DNA from: Ailurus styani
Taxonomy: Eukaryota; Chordata; Mammalia; Carnivora; Ailuridae
Assembly (NCBI GenBank): GCA_002007465.1
Contig: LNAC01000230.1
Location: 1,111,706-1,175,705 of the forward strand
DNA: 64,000 nt
Direction: 5' to 3'
Both the position numbers and the translations under genes were made by a program. Below are positions 37,735-50,813 of the stretch, piece after piece. The stretch's first letter is position 1; the number at the start of each line of letters is the position of its first letter. The notes under the pieces were generated by a model that was given only the letters and a program-made list of their open reading frames with translations, had not been told where the DNA came from and searched no databases.

Positions 37735-38117
37735 CTGGGAACAGCTTCCTGTAGCCATTTCCCCCTCCACTCCAAACACCCAAGAACTCTTCAAAGTTAA
37801 TAAACTAATACACAAGATCTAGGTTACTAAGAAGCTATAACCTATGCCAAAGGATAATACTCTTTTCTCTGAGTCCATTTATTTTCTACAATGTCAGAAA
37901 CATTAGGAGGAAATCACGCAATTAAAAGAAGATGAGTCCAATAATACTGATGCAAAGTTTATATAGCCTAGAGATAATGGACAGTGCTATAACTATCTCA
38001 GAAGGACCAAATTTTAACTTTTGGCCCAATGTTAATTTAATCTTCCTATGATACTGTACCTATATCAGTATATGGGTTAAACAACCTCTGCTCTAGTTTA
38101 CAGCCAATGAGTTTTTT
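37735..38117. other. Short non-coding spacer
   Basis: Nothing recognised. Confidence 0.4.
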
Positions 38118-38310
38118 TAATAAATATTTTTATTTATTTATTTGACAGAGAGAGAGATCACAAGTAGGCAGACAGGCAGGCGGGGGGGTGGGGGGGAAGC
38201 AGGCTCCCTGCTGAGCAGAGAGCCTGATGCGGGCCTCGATCCCAGGACCCTGAGATCGTGACCTGAGCCGAAGGCAGTTGCTTAACCATCTGAGCCACCC
38301 AGGCGCCCAG
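38118..38310 (-). mobile_element. SINEC, minus
   Basis: aatatttttatttatttatttgacag..., a G-rich body with ggggggtgggggg, then gagccacccaggcgccc. TSD gccaatgagtttttt at 38103 and 38311. Confidence 0.96.
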
Positions 38311-38327
38311 GCCAATGAGTTTTTTAA

Positions 38328-41300
38328 AACAATCTGTGTATACCATGTACCTGGAGTTAACTAGTGAGCCAGAATGGAAGCTAGAAAGAAAAGACCTACC
38401 AAGATTTCACTTTCAGATAAATAAGCAGAAGGCTGCCTTGAGTTGGCAAGGTGAGTTTTTTGTTTCACCCAGCATATTGCAGTATATGTGCCCCCAAATA
38501 TTTTATCCAGTTTTGAAGGATTAACCTGAATTCAAACCTCCTAAATTTGCCCTTCATAATCTTTTGTGCTTGGTCACTTTCTAGAAGTGTAGATGAAAAT
38601 TGTACAGTGGTTACACACTTGACTTTTTCAAACCAGGCTGGGGCCAGGCATCAGAGTAGAGCTAAATGACATTTCAGAAGCTTAGTCATTTTGAATAAAG
38701 ATCCCCCATCCTACTGAGTTTAAGCGGAAAAAAATACTACATTTAGGTAAAAAGTCCTAAGAATCAAAAGCAAGTTAAACACTTACTTTATTAATAGCAC
38801 CATCATTTATATAGTACTTACCATTTACAAAGTGCTTTTGTATACTAAGAACTAAAAGCATCTACCCCCTCACAATGCACTGCCCACATTAACGTGATTT
38901 TACTCTTTTACTGTCTTACCAAACATTATTTCACTACTCTGTATTCATCAACATGACTTTACTATTCCAGGCAACTCCTGCTGGTAAAGAAAAACACTGC
39001 CAATAACTATGTTTTTGGTCCAGAAACTTTCGAAAAAAAAATTTCAAGTGAACAGCGAACAGGCTTTCAAGCATATAGGATTAAAACCAAAGCCCTTATC
39101 TCAAAAGCCACCCCTTGCTGGGTCCACCAACCCTAAACTATTATATCATGATTCTTACCCAGTCCTAACCAAGCTTCCATACTCAAACAGCCACCTTCAA
39201 TCAGATTCCCAAACCTCAAAATTATCCCCATTTTGCCTTTCCCCCTCCCTGACATGCTACTAGGGCTCTACCAAGGTAGTGCTCTTCCTTACCATAGTAA
39301 GGATATACCATAGTAAGGATAGTAAGGATAAGTTAAGGATAAACTCAACTTTGCCTTAGCAACAAGTTATTGTGGTGGTATTTCTGGGGACCCAGTATTC
39401 AACCATTCTTTAATTCCTGCCCTCACAACAACCCCTTTACCAAGATGGGGCAAATCTTATCATCTTCATTTTATTCTTAGGGAAACTAAAGTTCAGAGAA
39501 GTTAACCAATTCACCAAATCAAAGAACATGAGCAGCAGAAGAATTAAAACACAAGATTAAGCTCAAAGTAAGCATTTATAAATGTGAGATCTTAGAAGTC
39601 AGCTTGTGCAGACAGGGAAATACGAGATCTTGAAGACCAGAAGGGACAGATAAGAAGAGAAAGGGACATACACCCGCGTCTATGTTCTCTTCAGGAGTGT
39701 ATTTTAGATAAAGAAGTGTGTTTAAGTTGTTAAAGATCACATGGGTGACCAGGATCCAAGAACCTGAGAATTGATGAGAGACAAGAACTCAGTGATCAAA
39801 GTGGAGCCAAGAGATAGAAAATGATTAGGAAGTACAATGTTGTACAGTAAGAGCAAACTAGGAAACTACCTTTTAAACATCAAGACCAAAAAAGTCTAGA
39901 TGGATTAGAACTCCAGTAATATCAGCATAAAAAACTAACAGACTTACTGGATGATTTTCCAGTGACAGTTACTGTAAGTGGGTTGGCACACAGAGACTGC
40001 TATAGTAGGCAGTACTATAGGCACATGTTTCCTAAGGGCACATGGCAGAGAAATGTATGGAATTAGGAAAGGCACACCAAAGATGAAACACGATGAAGTG
40101 TAGCCAAGCAGGACAAGGACAGAGACAACTAAAGCTTGGAGTGGATTTCAGAGAGCCTGATGGCATTCATGGAAGAGACAGGATTTAGTTGAAGAATGGA
40201 TGCTTTTTGACAGACACAAAAACACATCCGTTTCAGAAGTGTCATTACAGTGAGAATGTGTTAAGAAAACAAAGGTCTGGTCCAGAAAACAAGGAGAAAT
40301 CAGAGGGAAAAAAAAAGAGTCCCTGAAACACACAGAACTAGGCCAAAATAAGAAAGAAAAAGAAACGGACCAATGTAAGGAGTTAGAAATTTAGCAAACC
40401 CTTCTGAAAATCACAATGCGGGACCCCAAGAGGGGAAATCATACAGGCAGCAACGCCAAGTGCAGACTACAGCAGAAAGATATGGAATGCAGAGAAGCTG
40501 AAGGAAAACATATTGGAGCAACGTCCCCCTCCAACAGCGGCTCATGTGCAAAAGTCTGTCCCAGATAACCCAACTCTCGAAGCAAATGAGAAATTGAGAG
40601 GCCACCTATCCCCAGAGCCATTTTTCATCCCAAAGCTATTTTTCACAGGTCCAAGAAAAATCCACAAGAAGCAGAGGCAGCCAAGCCTACAGTACTTAGA
40701 AATAAAGAATTCTTAGGGAGACTGGTAAATACATCTCACCAATTTCTCAAGCTTGGCCAAAGGGCAGTACTCTCTCATGCACTCAGAATGGGCATTGGCA
40801 TCTGCTTCTTCCCTACACGTATTTGGGGCATTGTATTGAGGACCTTTCAAGCTCTATAATCCTTAGATGTTCTTCCCACGTGACTACAGATTTGACTAGA
40901 CAATCCAACTCCAAACTACTCATTTTCCACTGAGCTCAAGGCGCTAGGAAAGAAATGAATCAAATATATGAACTAATTCTGAGAATTGAAAGGTTCTTAG
41001 ATAATGGTCTCCTTACAAGTGGGCTGATTGGGAATGGTCTGTTGAGTACTTCCCAGCTCGCACACTTTCCCTCCACTCCTTTCCACACCGCCTAATGCGG
41101 CCTATTTTCTTCCAGCCTTCTGTGGGCTCCGGAAGCATATGTATACACCTAAAACTTTCAGTGATCAATTTTCCAGGCTGAGAAACTACCACCAAGGTAT
41201 TAGTATTTAGAATACCTACAGCGGAACCCAAAGGTCCTTCAGCATTTTTGTGGATACAATAGATTTTCAGGACTAAAAAAAAAAAAATCATTCTCAGACT

Positions 41301-41572
41301 CTAGATGATAAAGAGATGATGAACAGTATTTACCAGCCTTTCCTTGTGTATGGAGAGCAATCAGTCTGTCACTTTAATAACACACTAAGAAAGAGGATAG
41401 TATTAAGAACATGGAGCCTCCAGCTCCTTGCCCAAGCGTTTACAAAAGAGACCGTAGATGCAACATGTACTTAAATAAAGCATTTAAAGCAACCGACGCC
41501 TCTCGAACTCAGATTATATCTTCAAGGATACTAAAATTTAAAGTCTCTCCTATACTGATCTCTTTGCACAAT
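38328..41572. other. Non-coding sequence with MIR relics
   Basis: MIR-like antisense fragments lie at about 38785-38895 (tttatatagtacttaccatttacaaagtgctttt) and 39400-39540 (ttagggaaactaaagttcagagaagttaacca). A small direct repeat of 'ccatagtaaggatat' type is at 39292-39342. No gene recognised. Confidence 0.45.
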
Positions 41573-41587
41573 AAAAATCACCTTTAG

Positions 41588-41776
41588 GGCGCCTGGGTGG
41601 CTCAGTGGGTTAAAGCCTCTGCCTTCGGCTCAGGTCATGATCTCAGGGTCCTGGGATCGAGGCCCGCATCGGGCTCCCTGCTCGGCGGGGAGCCTGCTTC
41701 CTCCTCTCTCTCTGCCTGCCTCTCTGCCTACTTGTGATCTCTCTCTCTCTGTCAAATAAATAAATAAAATCTTTTA
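41588..41776 (+). mobile_element. SINEC, plus, mustelid type
   Basis: gggcgcctgggtggctcag to aataaataaaatcttt. Exact TSD aaaaatcacctttagg (41573-41588 and 41777-41792; the last two Gs are shared with the element start). Confidence 0.97.
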
Positions 41777-41979
41777 AAAAAATCACCTTTAGGTATTACT
41801 CATTATCAGTTGAAGCAAACCACAAAGCAGAAGGTGCGAAGACACATGAAAGTTTAAAAAATTCTAGTGACAACAGTGCTACACATTTCTTTTGAAGGCC
41901 TGAGTTCTGAAGCTGAAGCCTGTAGGGGGAAGTGGTATTTGCAGGCCGTCATGGTTTTCTCTCAAGATACATGCCTATC

Positions 41980-42138
41980 AGGGGCGCCTGGGTGGCTCAG
42001 TGGGTTAAAGCCTCTGCCTTCGGCTCAGGTCATGATCCCAGGGTCCTGAGATCGAGTCCCGCATTGGGCTCTCTGCTCAGCAGGGAGCCTGCTTCCTCCT
42101 CTCTCTCTGTATCAAATAAATAAAATCTTTAAAAAAAA
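41980..42138 (+). mobile_element. SINEC, plus, short form
   Basis: ggggcgcctgggtggctcag to aaataaaatcttt plus poly-A. The usual tgcctgcctctctgcctac part is missing between ctctctctgt and atcaaataaa. Exact 16-bp TSD aagatacatgcctatc (41964-41979 and 42139-42154). Confidence 0.97.
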
Positions 42139-42563
42139 AAGATACATGCCTATCTCCTTTCATACTTGCTGCCTACATCTTGGGCCATGGTAATGTAACT
42201 ACCAGATCTGCGATATCCCTTAGGTTGCTTGTCCAGCTCGGGAGGTGTTGAAGCCCAGGGAAGAGGGGTAGGGGGAAGGGAGCAGGAGACATTCACCTGA
42301 ACACACAATGCCCATACCTGTCACACCAAAAGCTCTTCTCCTTCGAACTGTCTGCTTTGTCCTCATCCTTCGAAGCTGCTCTGTAGGGTGCAACTGTTCT
42401 AGCCCTACCCCCCACCCTCATGCTGTAGGCCCCTGGAAGGTGAGAGACCACTTCCCATTTGTCATCCACTCTCTCCTGGTCCCCTTGCTGAGGCTTTATC
42501 CTCTGTAATTCTCCTCTTAGAAAGACAGACAACCGAAGAACCCCATTTTAAAATGTTTTGGAG

Positions 42564-42721
42564 CTGGGCACCTGGGTGGCTCAATCAGTTAAGCATTTGC
42601 CTTCAGCTCAGGTCATGATCTCTGGGTCCTGGGATCGTGTCCCATGTTGGGCTTCCTGCTCAGCGAGGAGTCTGTTTCTCTCTCTCTCTCCCTCTGCCCA
42701 TCCCCACTGCTCATTCTCTCC

Positions 42722-42764
<43 letters not shown>

Positions 42765-42780
42765 AAATAAAATCTTTAAA
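42564..42780 (+). mobile_element. SINEC, plus, with (CT)n
   Basis: tgggcacctgggtggctcaatcag, a body with (TC)n at 42727-42760, then aaataaataaaatcttt. Exact 14-bp TSD aaaatgttttggag (42550-42563 and 42781-42794). Confidence 0.97.
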
Positions 42781-42794
42781 AAAATGTTTTGGAG

Positions 42795-44666
42795 TTCTCC
42801 TGTTTTTCTGAGTGGGTTTCATTTAACACCCGTTACTTCCACAATCGCAAGATCACGTGCTACCACCCCGGGATAAACACAGTGAACAGGAAATGGAATG
42901 GTGGTAGGTTTTTGAGTAAACCTTATGGAGTCATTTTATTCTTTAGTTGTCCTACTTGTGTAAGCCTGATAGAACAAAAAGCGCTTCTATTTCCTGACTG
43001 GTTTGCACACCCAGTGAGGAGCTAGCTAAATTCTACCGGGAGGAGCCCCGCACAAATGGACTTCGGGGTGTGTGTGTTAGCCCCACAGCTGGACAGTCCG
43101 TGATCAAGGAACGATCTTTTTGGACTCATTAGAGCATCATGAACAATACAAATTCCTGCAAATGCCTGCATGTGATGCATAGAGTTTATCGTGAAATGAG
43201 CAGGAGGGTCACTGTACTGTTAAGAGAACCCCTCATTTTAATAAAATATCATCACGTCTCTCAATCCTGCCAAGAAATACAAAACAAAAGAGCAGGAAGG
43301 GAGGCAAAGCTTTTCAGGACAAGGGTAGTCTTTATGTCATTAAGATGCACCAAGTTACCTTCCATCCTGGGTGTATATATAATGAATCCAGGCAAACCAC
43401 CGACAAGCAACATTAGGAAATTAGACAAAATTGATTCCTAGACTCAAGCAAAAGTTCAAGGTGAAGGGGAGAAGGCGAGGAGCAGACTCAGATGGAAAAG
43501 AAGTCATTACCATCCTCTGGAATACCAATAAACCTCAGTTTTGTGAAAACATATTTTTTATGGAATTTCATAAACATCCCCCTGTGGTCCCTTGACCTTT
43601 CAACCGAACTACATGTGCAAATGGAAGGCATGTTTATAGAAGAGCCAAAAATTAGAAAGACTGACTCTAGGCAGCTGGAGAGCGTTTTTGCTTAAAAAAG
43701 GAATGAAAAATTTCACTGGGTTGAAGTACCCAAATGATCTATGCTTACACTAACTAGGTATGTGGGGGTGACGTTGTTTTGGTCAAAAGTCCAAGGGAAC
43801 AGATAGGTTTGGGGGTCTGCTGAGGGCTGGGTGCCAGCTCTGCCTCTAACTGATAAGGATCCATTTCTCTGCCTAGATATTTCAATTAAATAAGCCCTCT
43901 CACAGCCAAGGCTTCTAACTGGTTCTAATTAACACTTATGCCAGCTGTGAAAATCTTCACCTGCGGCCATTTTGTTGGTCTGTGAATCAAAACAATAGAT
44001 TATTAAAAATGCTTCCCTTTTGTAACTCTCCTATATCCTCACCTCTACCAGGATCCGAAGACAGGCAGGCACTTCTCAGCCCAGGTGGAAAGAGCGAAAC
44101 CAGAGCTGTTGAGAAGAGATGAAATGGAGAGAAATTACTCTCTGAGCAGCAGGCTACACATGTCCCTTTGTACACTATGAACGAGCCCCCTTTCTTCTTT
44201 GTTGTCTTCCCGCCACACTTCCAGCTGGCATCTCTTGCCATCTCTTGCCTCTAGTGAAATCTCTCCCTAGACTTTAGTCACTGCAGCACCTGCTAGACAA
44301 AGACCCAAGCAAGGGAAGCAGAGCCTCCACTCTGGACTCCGGCAGAAGAGCCCCAGCAGAAGCTCACGGGGCTGCTCTTTGGGGATCGGGCAGTCACGAG
44401 GCTCTCCAGAGGCACTCTGGATTATCCGGAGTCCTTTATCTGGAATCCTGGAGATTCCGCCTCATCCAGCCACAGTATGGCCACCTCACCAGCTCCTTCT
44501 GGACCTTGGGCAGAATGTCTTAAATTGTATATCTACAGAGAGACACAAAGCCATGCCTCCTGTCCCTCTTGACACTTCACCTAAGACCTGAGGTCCTTCA
44601 TGAGGAGGCAGTTTTTTTCCTAGAACCAATTCCAGACACTGGGAATACAAATATGAACAAGAGACT

Positions 44667-44709
<43 letters not shown>

Positions 44710-46525
44710 GTGTTTACAGTCCCTTGGGCCGGACCTCTCCTCAAGGCTGCCTCAGGCCATGCGAACGAACTACAGGCCTTCTTGGGATGATCATGGTCTC
44801 CTCACCATTCCTACACACGCCGTTACTGAGGTGGCGAAGCAAGGCCTCGGCATCGACTACACCAACTTTTCCAAAGCCACACTGCACCATGCTTTTTGGG
44901 GCATTAGGTTCAACAAAAATTAGAATATTTAAAATAAATTCACTGAATCATTATGCCCTTCCTAAGCGTGTACATAATATTTGAGTTTGGAAACAAAATG
45001 GGAGAGAAATATCTGAATGAGAAAACAGATTTACCTACCAAAACCCCACAACAAAACTCTTCATCAGAACCAATACAGATGTTCTCAGAGCTAGACTAGT
45101 TGGCAAAACACCAAGATGTTGGCAGTGCCTGTGAGCCTACGTAACTGGATTGCTGCTAATTTTTAAATTCTTTCGGGCCTAAGAGCTGACTCATAGGAGG
45201 GGAGAGTGCACAGTTCTTCCTATCTGCATTCAACGATGACACATATGTGGCTTAATATTGGCCATGATAGGACTGTTTTCACCAAAGAAACTGGCAGATG
45301 CTGTATATCAGAGTGCTTTCTCTTCTCTTAGAGAGCCAGTGGTTAAGCATTTATTAGCATACCGCTTTTTGCAGTCTCTAGACCTTCTCTGTGAGCACAT
45401 ATTATAATTACAACTTGAAGTTATTTTTAGAGAAAATAAAATGTGAGTATATTAACCTTTGCGTACATGGTGCTTTTTCATCAAGTACTAAGAAAATTGA
45501 TTTTTCCTACATAAAAGACCCATAATCCACATAGGCTTGCCCTTAAGTTTCCACTAAAATCCAATCTCTCTCCAATATCCATATAAAGAAGTATGAAAAC
45601 ACATTTAATCTAAGCATGAGTTTGAGGCAGGAAAATCAAACCGAGAATTTAGAGCCCATTAAAATTCCAAATAATTAGCAACCATTCACAAGGAGGCCCC
45701 AGATGAGTAGAAGGGCAAAAGACTGAACTCATTAGGATTCAAGAAGCCAGGCTCCACCTTAAGTTTTGAATAGACTCACTTTCATGTCTCCTAGGTTCCT
45801 GAATTCTGGGAAGAGCCATCCAGATAGATATTAACCCTTTTGGATTCCTCTGCCCTGTGACCACTTTTTAAATGCCAATGCTTAGTGAAATTACCCACTA
45901 ATGCCCTTCCCCACACCTCCCTCAGCAAAGAGACCCACGATGGCCGACATCTGCAGTGGGTACAAATGTGTGTGGAATGAGGAGGTAGCAGAGGTCTAGT
46001 TAAGTTTCCTACCTTTCTCGGACTCGTACAGAAGTTAAGGTCACCACCGTGTGACCCAGTGCAGGAACCTGGTTGGCACAGCACCACTAAGTGGTTTTGG
46101 CTAAAGCTTTTTCTAAATACCTCAGGCCTGAATTTCTCACTTAATGGGAAATAACAATGACCCCAGGGTCCAGGGCTTTAAAGTAATTTCATCAATTACA
46201 GGGATAAATCAAAAGGCTTTGAAATGTCAATGTGCTATGTAACAGCTAGACACTTCAGTTTCTAATCAAAAAGAAATGTGGATTTTTTGACCTTGGGTGA
46301 GTGAACTTGAGGTTCCATGATCCTACCAAAATATAACCTCAGCTAATATAAAAGTAGAGGAACCTGAGATATCTTTTGAGACTAAAAGTTCACAGTCCCT
46401 TTGAGATCATCTTAGGATAGAGCATATTTATATTTAGCATTTTGTCCCATCTTTCACACTGTCAATGTTCTCACCTAATCTTAAATGAACTAATCACAGC
46501 CAAGAAGGGACTCGTTATAGGGGAA
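42795..46525. other. Non-coding sequence, nothing recognised
   Basis: Contains (CT)n at 44669-44705 only. Frames of 67-100 codons (for example 43139-43441) show no domain. Confidence 0.45.
44669..44705 (+). repeat. (CT)n microsatellite
   Basis: About 18 uninterrupted CT units. Confidence 0.97.
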
Positions 46526-46536
46526 GAGAGGAGAAC

Positions 46537-46573
46537 ATTTTTTTTCTTTTATTTATTTATTTATTTTTTTTTT
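46537..46573 (-). mobile_element. 37-bp tail-only retroposition
   Basis: A T-rich segment (poly-T, then ttatttatttatttatt, then poly-T) is flanked by an exact 11-bp direct repeat gagaggagaac (46526-46536 and 46574-46584). It looks like the 3' tail of a SINE or L1 inserted almost without body. Confidence 0.75.
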
Positions 46574-46904
46574 GAGAGGAGAACTTTCTGGACTGCTAGT
46601 GAACAGGCACCCTCCAGCCCGCATAGCTTGACAAATCCCAGGATGTCACTCTGGGTACTGAGCCATGTCAACCTCGGTGTAAGGTGTCCAGGTTGGCCAG
46701 AGCAGAACCTGGCTCAGAACAAGGAAAATCTCGCATCCCTGGGCCACCTCTTGCTTCAAACCAAGATCACAGAGGTGTGCTCTCCAAAGAGAAGCCACTG
46801 TAACTTACGAGGGACTTGCTGTAGCTGGAAGAGGAAAGAAAATAAAAGAAGGCAGCGGGGAGGGGGCTAGGCCAAGCAGGGTAAGGTCCCGTTCGAGTCT
46901 ATCC

Positions 46905-47125
46905 ATTTAGGAAATGGGGGACCGATTCCTTGAGCACTCCTGTGCACCGGGTGTGTTACGAAGTGTCACGCTTCCTTCTCACAACATCCCTGATAGCAAA
47001 GTATGAGTGCTGTTTTGCAGAGCAGGAAACAGAAGTTCAGAGTGTTCGCTGGAATGAAGAATAGACGTGTGGAGGCGGGTATGAACTGAGGTCTGCCTGA
47101 CCCCACTAGGCAGTCGAGTAAGCAT
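46905..47125 (-). repeat. MIR, minus
   Basis: 'ttgagcactcctgtgcaccgggtg ... ttctcacaacatccctgatagc ... tttgcagagcaggaaacagaagttcagagtg ... ggtatgaactgaggtctgcctgacccc' follows MIR in reverse. Confidence 0.7.
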
Positions 47126-47453
47126 TAAGCCTTGGGGCCACATAACGCAGGACTGTGCTTTCCACGTGACAGTAACAAGTACCGTTCCTCAGGCAGTAAT
47201 TACTGTCCCCTGGCTGCAGGGGAAGACATTCCAAATCATATGCCAAAGACAGTGACACTGCTTAAAGTGTAAACTGGTGAGACGATGCCCCCGCTCTGAG
47301 ATCGGGTGTGCATGTGTTCTGGAAGTTTCACCCCCAGATTGATAGGAAATCTCATCCCTCATCAGAAAGGAATCCTGACCCATATACTTGCCAGAAAGTT
47401 GACAGGTAGCAAAGGTGAAATCAAGAGCAGACCCAGAACCTCCCCGTGTTTTC

Positions 47454-47654
47454 TTTTTTTCTTTTTTTTTTAAAGATTTTATTTATTTATTTGACACAGA
47501 GAGAGAGAGATTACAAGTAGGCAGAGAGACAGGGAGAGGAGGAAGCAGGCTCCCCGCTGAGCAGAGAGCCCGCTGCGGGCCTCGATCCCAGGATGCTGAG
47601 ATCATCACCTGAGCCGAAAGCAGAGGCTTTAACCCACTGAGCCACCCAGGCGCC
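47454..47654 (-). mobile_element. SINEC, minus, mustelid type
   Basis: Poly-T, aaagattttatttatttatttgacac, then ttacaagtaggcagagag, ending aacccactgagccacccaggcgcc. Exact 15-bp TSD cctccccgtgttttc (47439-47453 and 47655-47669). Confidence 0.97.
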
Positions 47655-47669
47655 CCTCCCCGTGTTTTC

Positions 47670-50020
47670 AAGAAGCCCAGCGGAGACAGCAATCTGGGCA
47701 AAATGACACCAAAGAAGGGGGACACTTACCAATTGAGCCTTGTGGTTTGACTGTTGATTGACAGAAACTCTGACCTGGACAGGGACAAGACAGAGCACTT
47801 AAACAGGAGCATTAAATGTAACCTAATCGACATTAGCCCTTCGTGTCATGCTCAACTCCCCCAAATCCATTCATCCCACTTCACAGTCTGTGTAACGGGA
47901 CAGGAGACACAGGGGTCGGGGTGCCTTAGCAGGCAAACTTCAAAACTTGCCCCCAGCCTCCGGTACCTGACTGCGCTGCAAATTTTTAACAGTGGCACAA
48001 AGCATTGAAATAATAGGTTGGAAGTCAGCTGAACTGCCAAACTATTGCCTGAGAGTGAAAATGAGCAGAGTGTCTCTCAGACTCAGAGACAAGAGGCTTA
48101 CTGTGTGTTAAGCATGGCCTGTGGTCCCAGCAATGTCTGCAAAGCAATGAAATGGCCGACGATGTACGGAAGAGTAAAGCTGTAGAGAAGAATCGGCCTC
48201 CACATTACTTTAACTGCTGGCTTATGCCTTCGGGACGCCTACCAAATAAATGTCCCAGGCAGGGTGGCCGGAGCGGCCACCACTCCCTGTCCCCAACTTA
48301 GTCCATGGCTCCCCTCCTTCCCCCTTTTGCATAGATAGAGCTCGGCTTTACAATTACATTCACACCCATGTTCTCATACCTGTTGAAATAAAGGTAGCCC
48401 CCGACTTTCCTTTGACTCCCGAAGTTTGTTTTGGACAATCTAGTTAATTCTCTCCTTCTGGTGTCTCTTACTGGATTTGCAAAAAGAATAAAAGGAGAGA
48501 TTAAAACCTTGGTATTAAAAACTCAAAGTAAAGTTTCTTTGAAATCACAACAGTCAAATTAAGCCAAACTCCCTTTACCAGCAGCACCCCACAGTGTCGG
48601 GACGAACACACACATGCGTGGGGAAAAGATGGCCCCGCCTAAATAAAGGTTGCGGTCTCTACCACGCCGTGAATCAGCAGTGCCCAGGAGTGATCCCGCC
48701 ACCATTCCTATCTCTTAGACACCCAGGGAAAAAGCTTCGACAGCATCTTTAAGAAAGTCAGGGGGGGCAGCAGAGGGGGGTTGCCCTCTGCCCAACACCC
48801 CTCTCCTCAATCTGCACAGAGACGCACTTATTCATCCGGCTGGCTCTGACTGTCGGGTCTCGTTTCATTTTCTTCCCACTACACAGACCAATCAACACTG
48901 GACTTTTCCATCCCAGGTCCTGAAGCAGGTGGAGATTGTATGAATCTGCCAGGAGATCCGCCTGTGGATAGAAAGCCTCAGTACCACTGCAGGACACTTA
49001 CGTAACCTGGAGACTCAGGTAGCTGGCTGGGACAATGGTCTTCTTTCCCTTACCCAGAGGAGCTTCGGAAAATGTTAGGTGGGGTTAGGGGACCCAGTCA
49101 TGCAGAGTGAAAAATAATATAAAACAGCAACTACACTAGTCTTGTGGTTACAAGATCAGATAAGACTGATGCTTCGGATGTTCAATGACCCCTTCAAAAG
49201 GAACCGGTTATCCTGCTTCAAACATCACAGTGGCATTAGGAAATATTAGGCTGGCAGTGTCCCTTAATTTCTTTAAGGGGGAGTCTCCAACAAATCGATA
49301 TGTCCTATTCAATACCCTTGCTAAAGGTTCAGGCAGGGTTATGAGTAATACACCTTTGAGATGGGTGGTTGAGTTGTTCACCGAGTTACACAACAGCATT
49401 TCATGGTGTATTAGTGTCAGTAATAGATAACGCAGTAACTCAGAAAATCATGGACATCAGAAAGAAGCTAATATCATTTAGCGTAACTTCAAGAATAACT
49501 TCAACCATTGAACAATATTGTTACTGTCTTGACACTGAGCATGGACACAGCACAGGAAATAACAATGGAAGAAATCTGACGGTTACGAATATTGGCTTTT
49601 GGGGTTGTGGGCTTTGGGAAATATCCCCTGAGCGAAGTGGACACAATGAAGGTGCCTTCAAGCTCAATGCCTAGACCTAAATCCCAGAGTCAGAAATTGT
49701 TCACGGTTTAGGGCTCTGGTTGAAACAGTAGTACTTGTGAAGCTAGTTAAGGTCCCCATTCCTAAAACCTTGGTTCCTCATAGCAACAAAAGCAGCAGCA
49801 GCTTTTAATCCTACTAATAATGGATGTCTCTGATTTCTCAGTATAGCCCAGAAAGATAGAATCTGGAGAATATCAATGTTCTACACATAAATGTGTCACT
49901 AAGTCATTTACATAATAAACAACATATATAATTCAAGTCAAAAATAAAGAATAAACCAGGCAGATTCAACTAGCACCCTTTTTACCTCAAGGCAAGAATC
50001 AGGTTCCTCTCAGTGATCAG
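47670..50020. other. Non-coding sequence, nothing recognised
   Basis: Moderate GC, no SINEC. The longest frame is 101 codons (49369-49674, plus), featureless. Confidence 0.45.
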
Positions 50021-50035
50021 GGTTCTAAGGTTTTT

Positions 50036-50470
50036 TTTTTAATTAAATTTTTTTTAAAGATTTTATTTGGGCGCCTGGGTGGCTCAGTGGGGTAAAGCCT
50101 ATGCTTTCGGCTCAGGTCATGATCTCAGGGTCCTGGGATCGAGGCCCACAGCGGGCTCCCTGCTCCGTGGGGAGCCCGCTTCCTCCTCTCTCTCTTCCTG
50201 CCTCTCCGCCTACTTGTGATCTGATCTCTCTCTCTCTCTCTGTGTCAAATAAATAAATAAATAATCTTTTAAAAAATAAAGATTTTATTTATTTATTTGA
50301 CACAGAGAAACACGGTGAGAGAGAGAGAGCACAAACAGGGGGAGTGGGAGAGGGAGATACAGGCTTTCTGCCGAGCAGGGAGCCCAATGCGGGGCTCGAT
50401 CTCAGGACCCCCCCGGATTATGACCTGAGCGGAAGGCGGAGGCTCAACGGCTGAGCTGCCCACACGCCCC
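50036..50470 (-). mobile_element. SINEC, minus, split by an inner SINEC
   Basis: The outer element resumes after the insert (from 50278) and ends ctgagctgcccacacgcccc. Outer TSD ggttctaaggttttt (50021-50035) and ggttctccggttttt (50471-50485). The inner copy is 50070-50277. Confidence 0.93.
50070..50277 (+). mobile_element. SINEC, plus, nested in a minus SINEC
   Basis: gcgcctgggtggctcagtgggg to aaataaataaataatctttt. TSD aaagattttattt (50057-50069 and 50278-50290) is part of the host SINEC. Together the two form a large inverted repeat. Confidence 0.96.
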
Positions 50471-50624
50471 GGTTCTCCGGTTTTTGAGAGACAAGAGTTC
50501 GCCTTTCTTTTGATTCTCCCCCTTGAATACACATTAACTGTCACATAACAGAAGCTTGGATTTAAATAAGTGATCTCTGTCAGTTCCAAGAACCCGCGCT
50601 TGCCTTTGAACCGTTAAACCCAGC

Positions 50625-50813
50625 TTAACGTCCAGTTTGGCGCGCGCTGCCGAACGGGCGCGCGAGGCCGAACGGGCGCGCGCTGCCGAACGGACGCGCA
50701 CTGCCTGACGGGCGGGATAGGCCTAACGGGCGGGATAGGCCTAACGGGCGGGATAGGCCTAACGGGCGGGATCGGCCTCCGTCACAGGGGGAGGAGCATC
50801 GCCTGTCCGCCAT
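50625..50813 (-). other. 62-codon ORF across the minisatellite (doubtful)
   Basis: ATG at 50813 has a good context (aaaATGG) that coincides with the YY1-type motif. The 18-bp unit keeps frame, giving hexapeptide repeats SRPLGL and ARPFGS. The low-complexity Arg/Pro/Gly/Ser content most likely just reflects the repeat. Listed because the start is strong and the frame intact; no homology recognised. Confidence 0.15.
50639..50778 (-). repeat. GC-rich 18-bp minisatellite (CpG-dense)
   Basis: Seven full 18-bp units (50647-50772) plus partial ends. Three units read (ct/ag)gccgaacgggcgcgcg or close variants; four read (ct/ag)gcctaacgggcgggat or a close variant. Every unit holds several CpGs. Three units carry TAACGG, the MYB core (YAACKG); another CCGTTA is at 50611-50616. 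TTTGGCGC (E2F consensus TTTSSCGC) at 50636-50643 abuts the array. A CGCCATTTT (YY1-type) at 50809-50817 lies on its other side. Confidence 0.95.
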
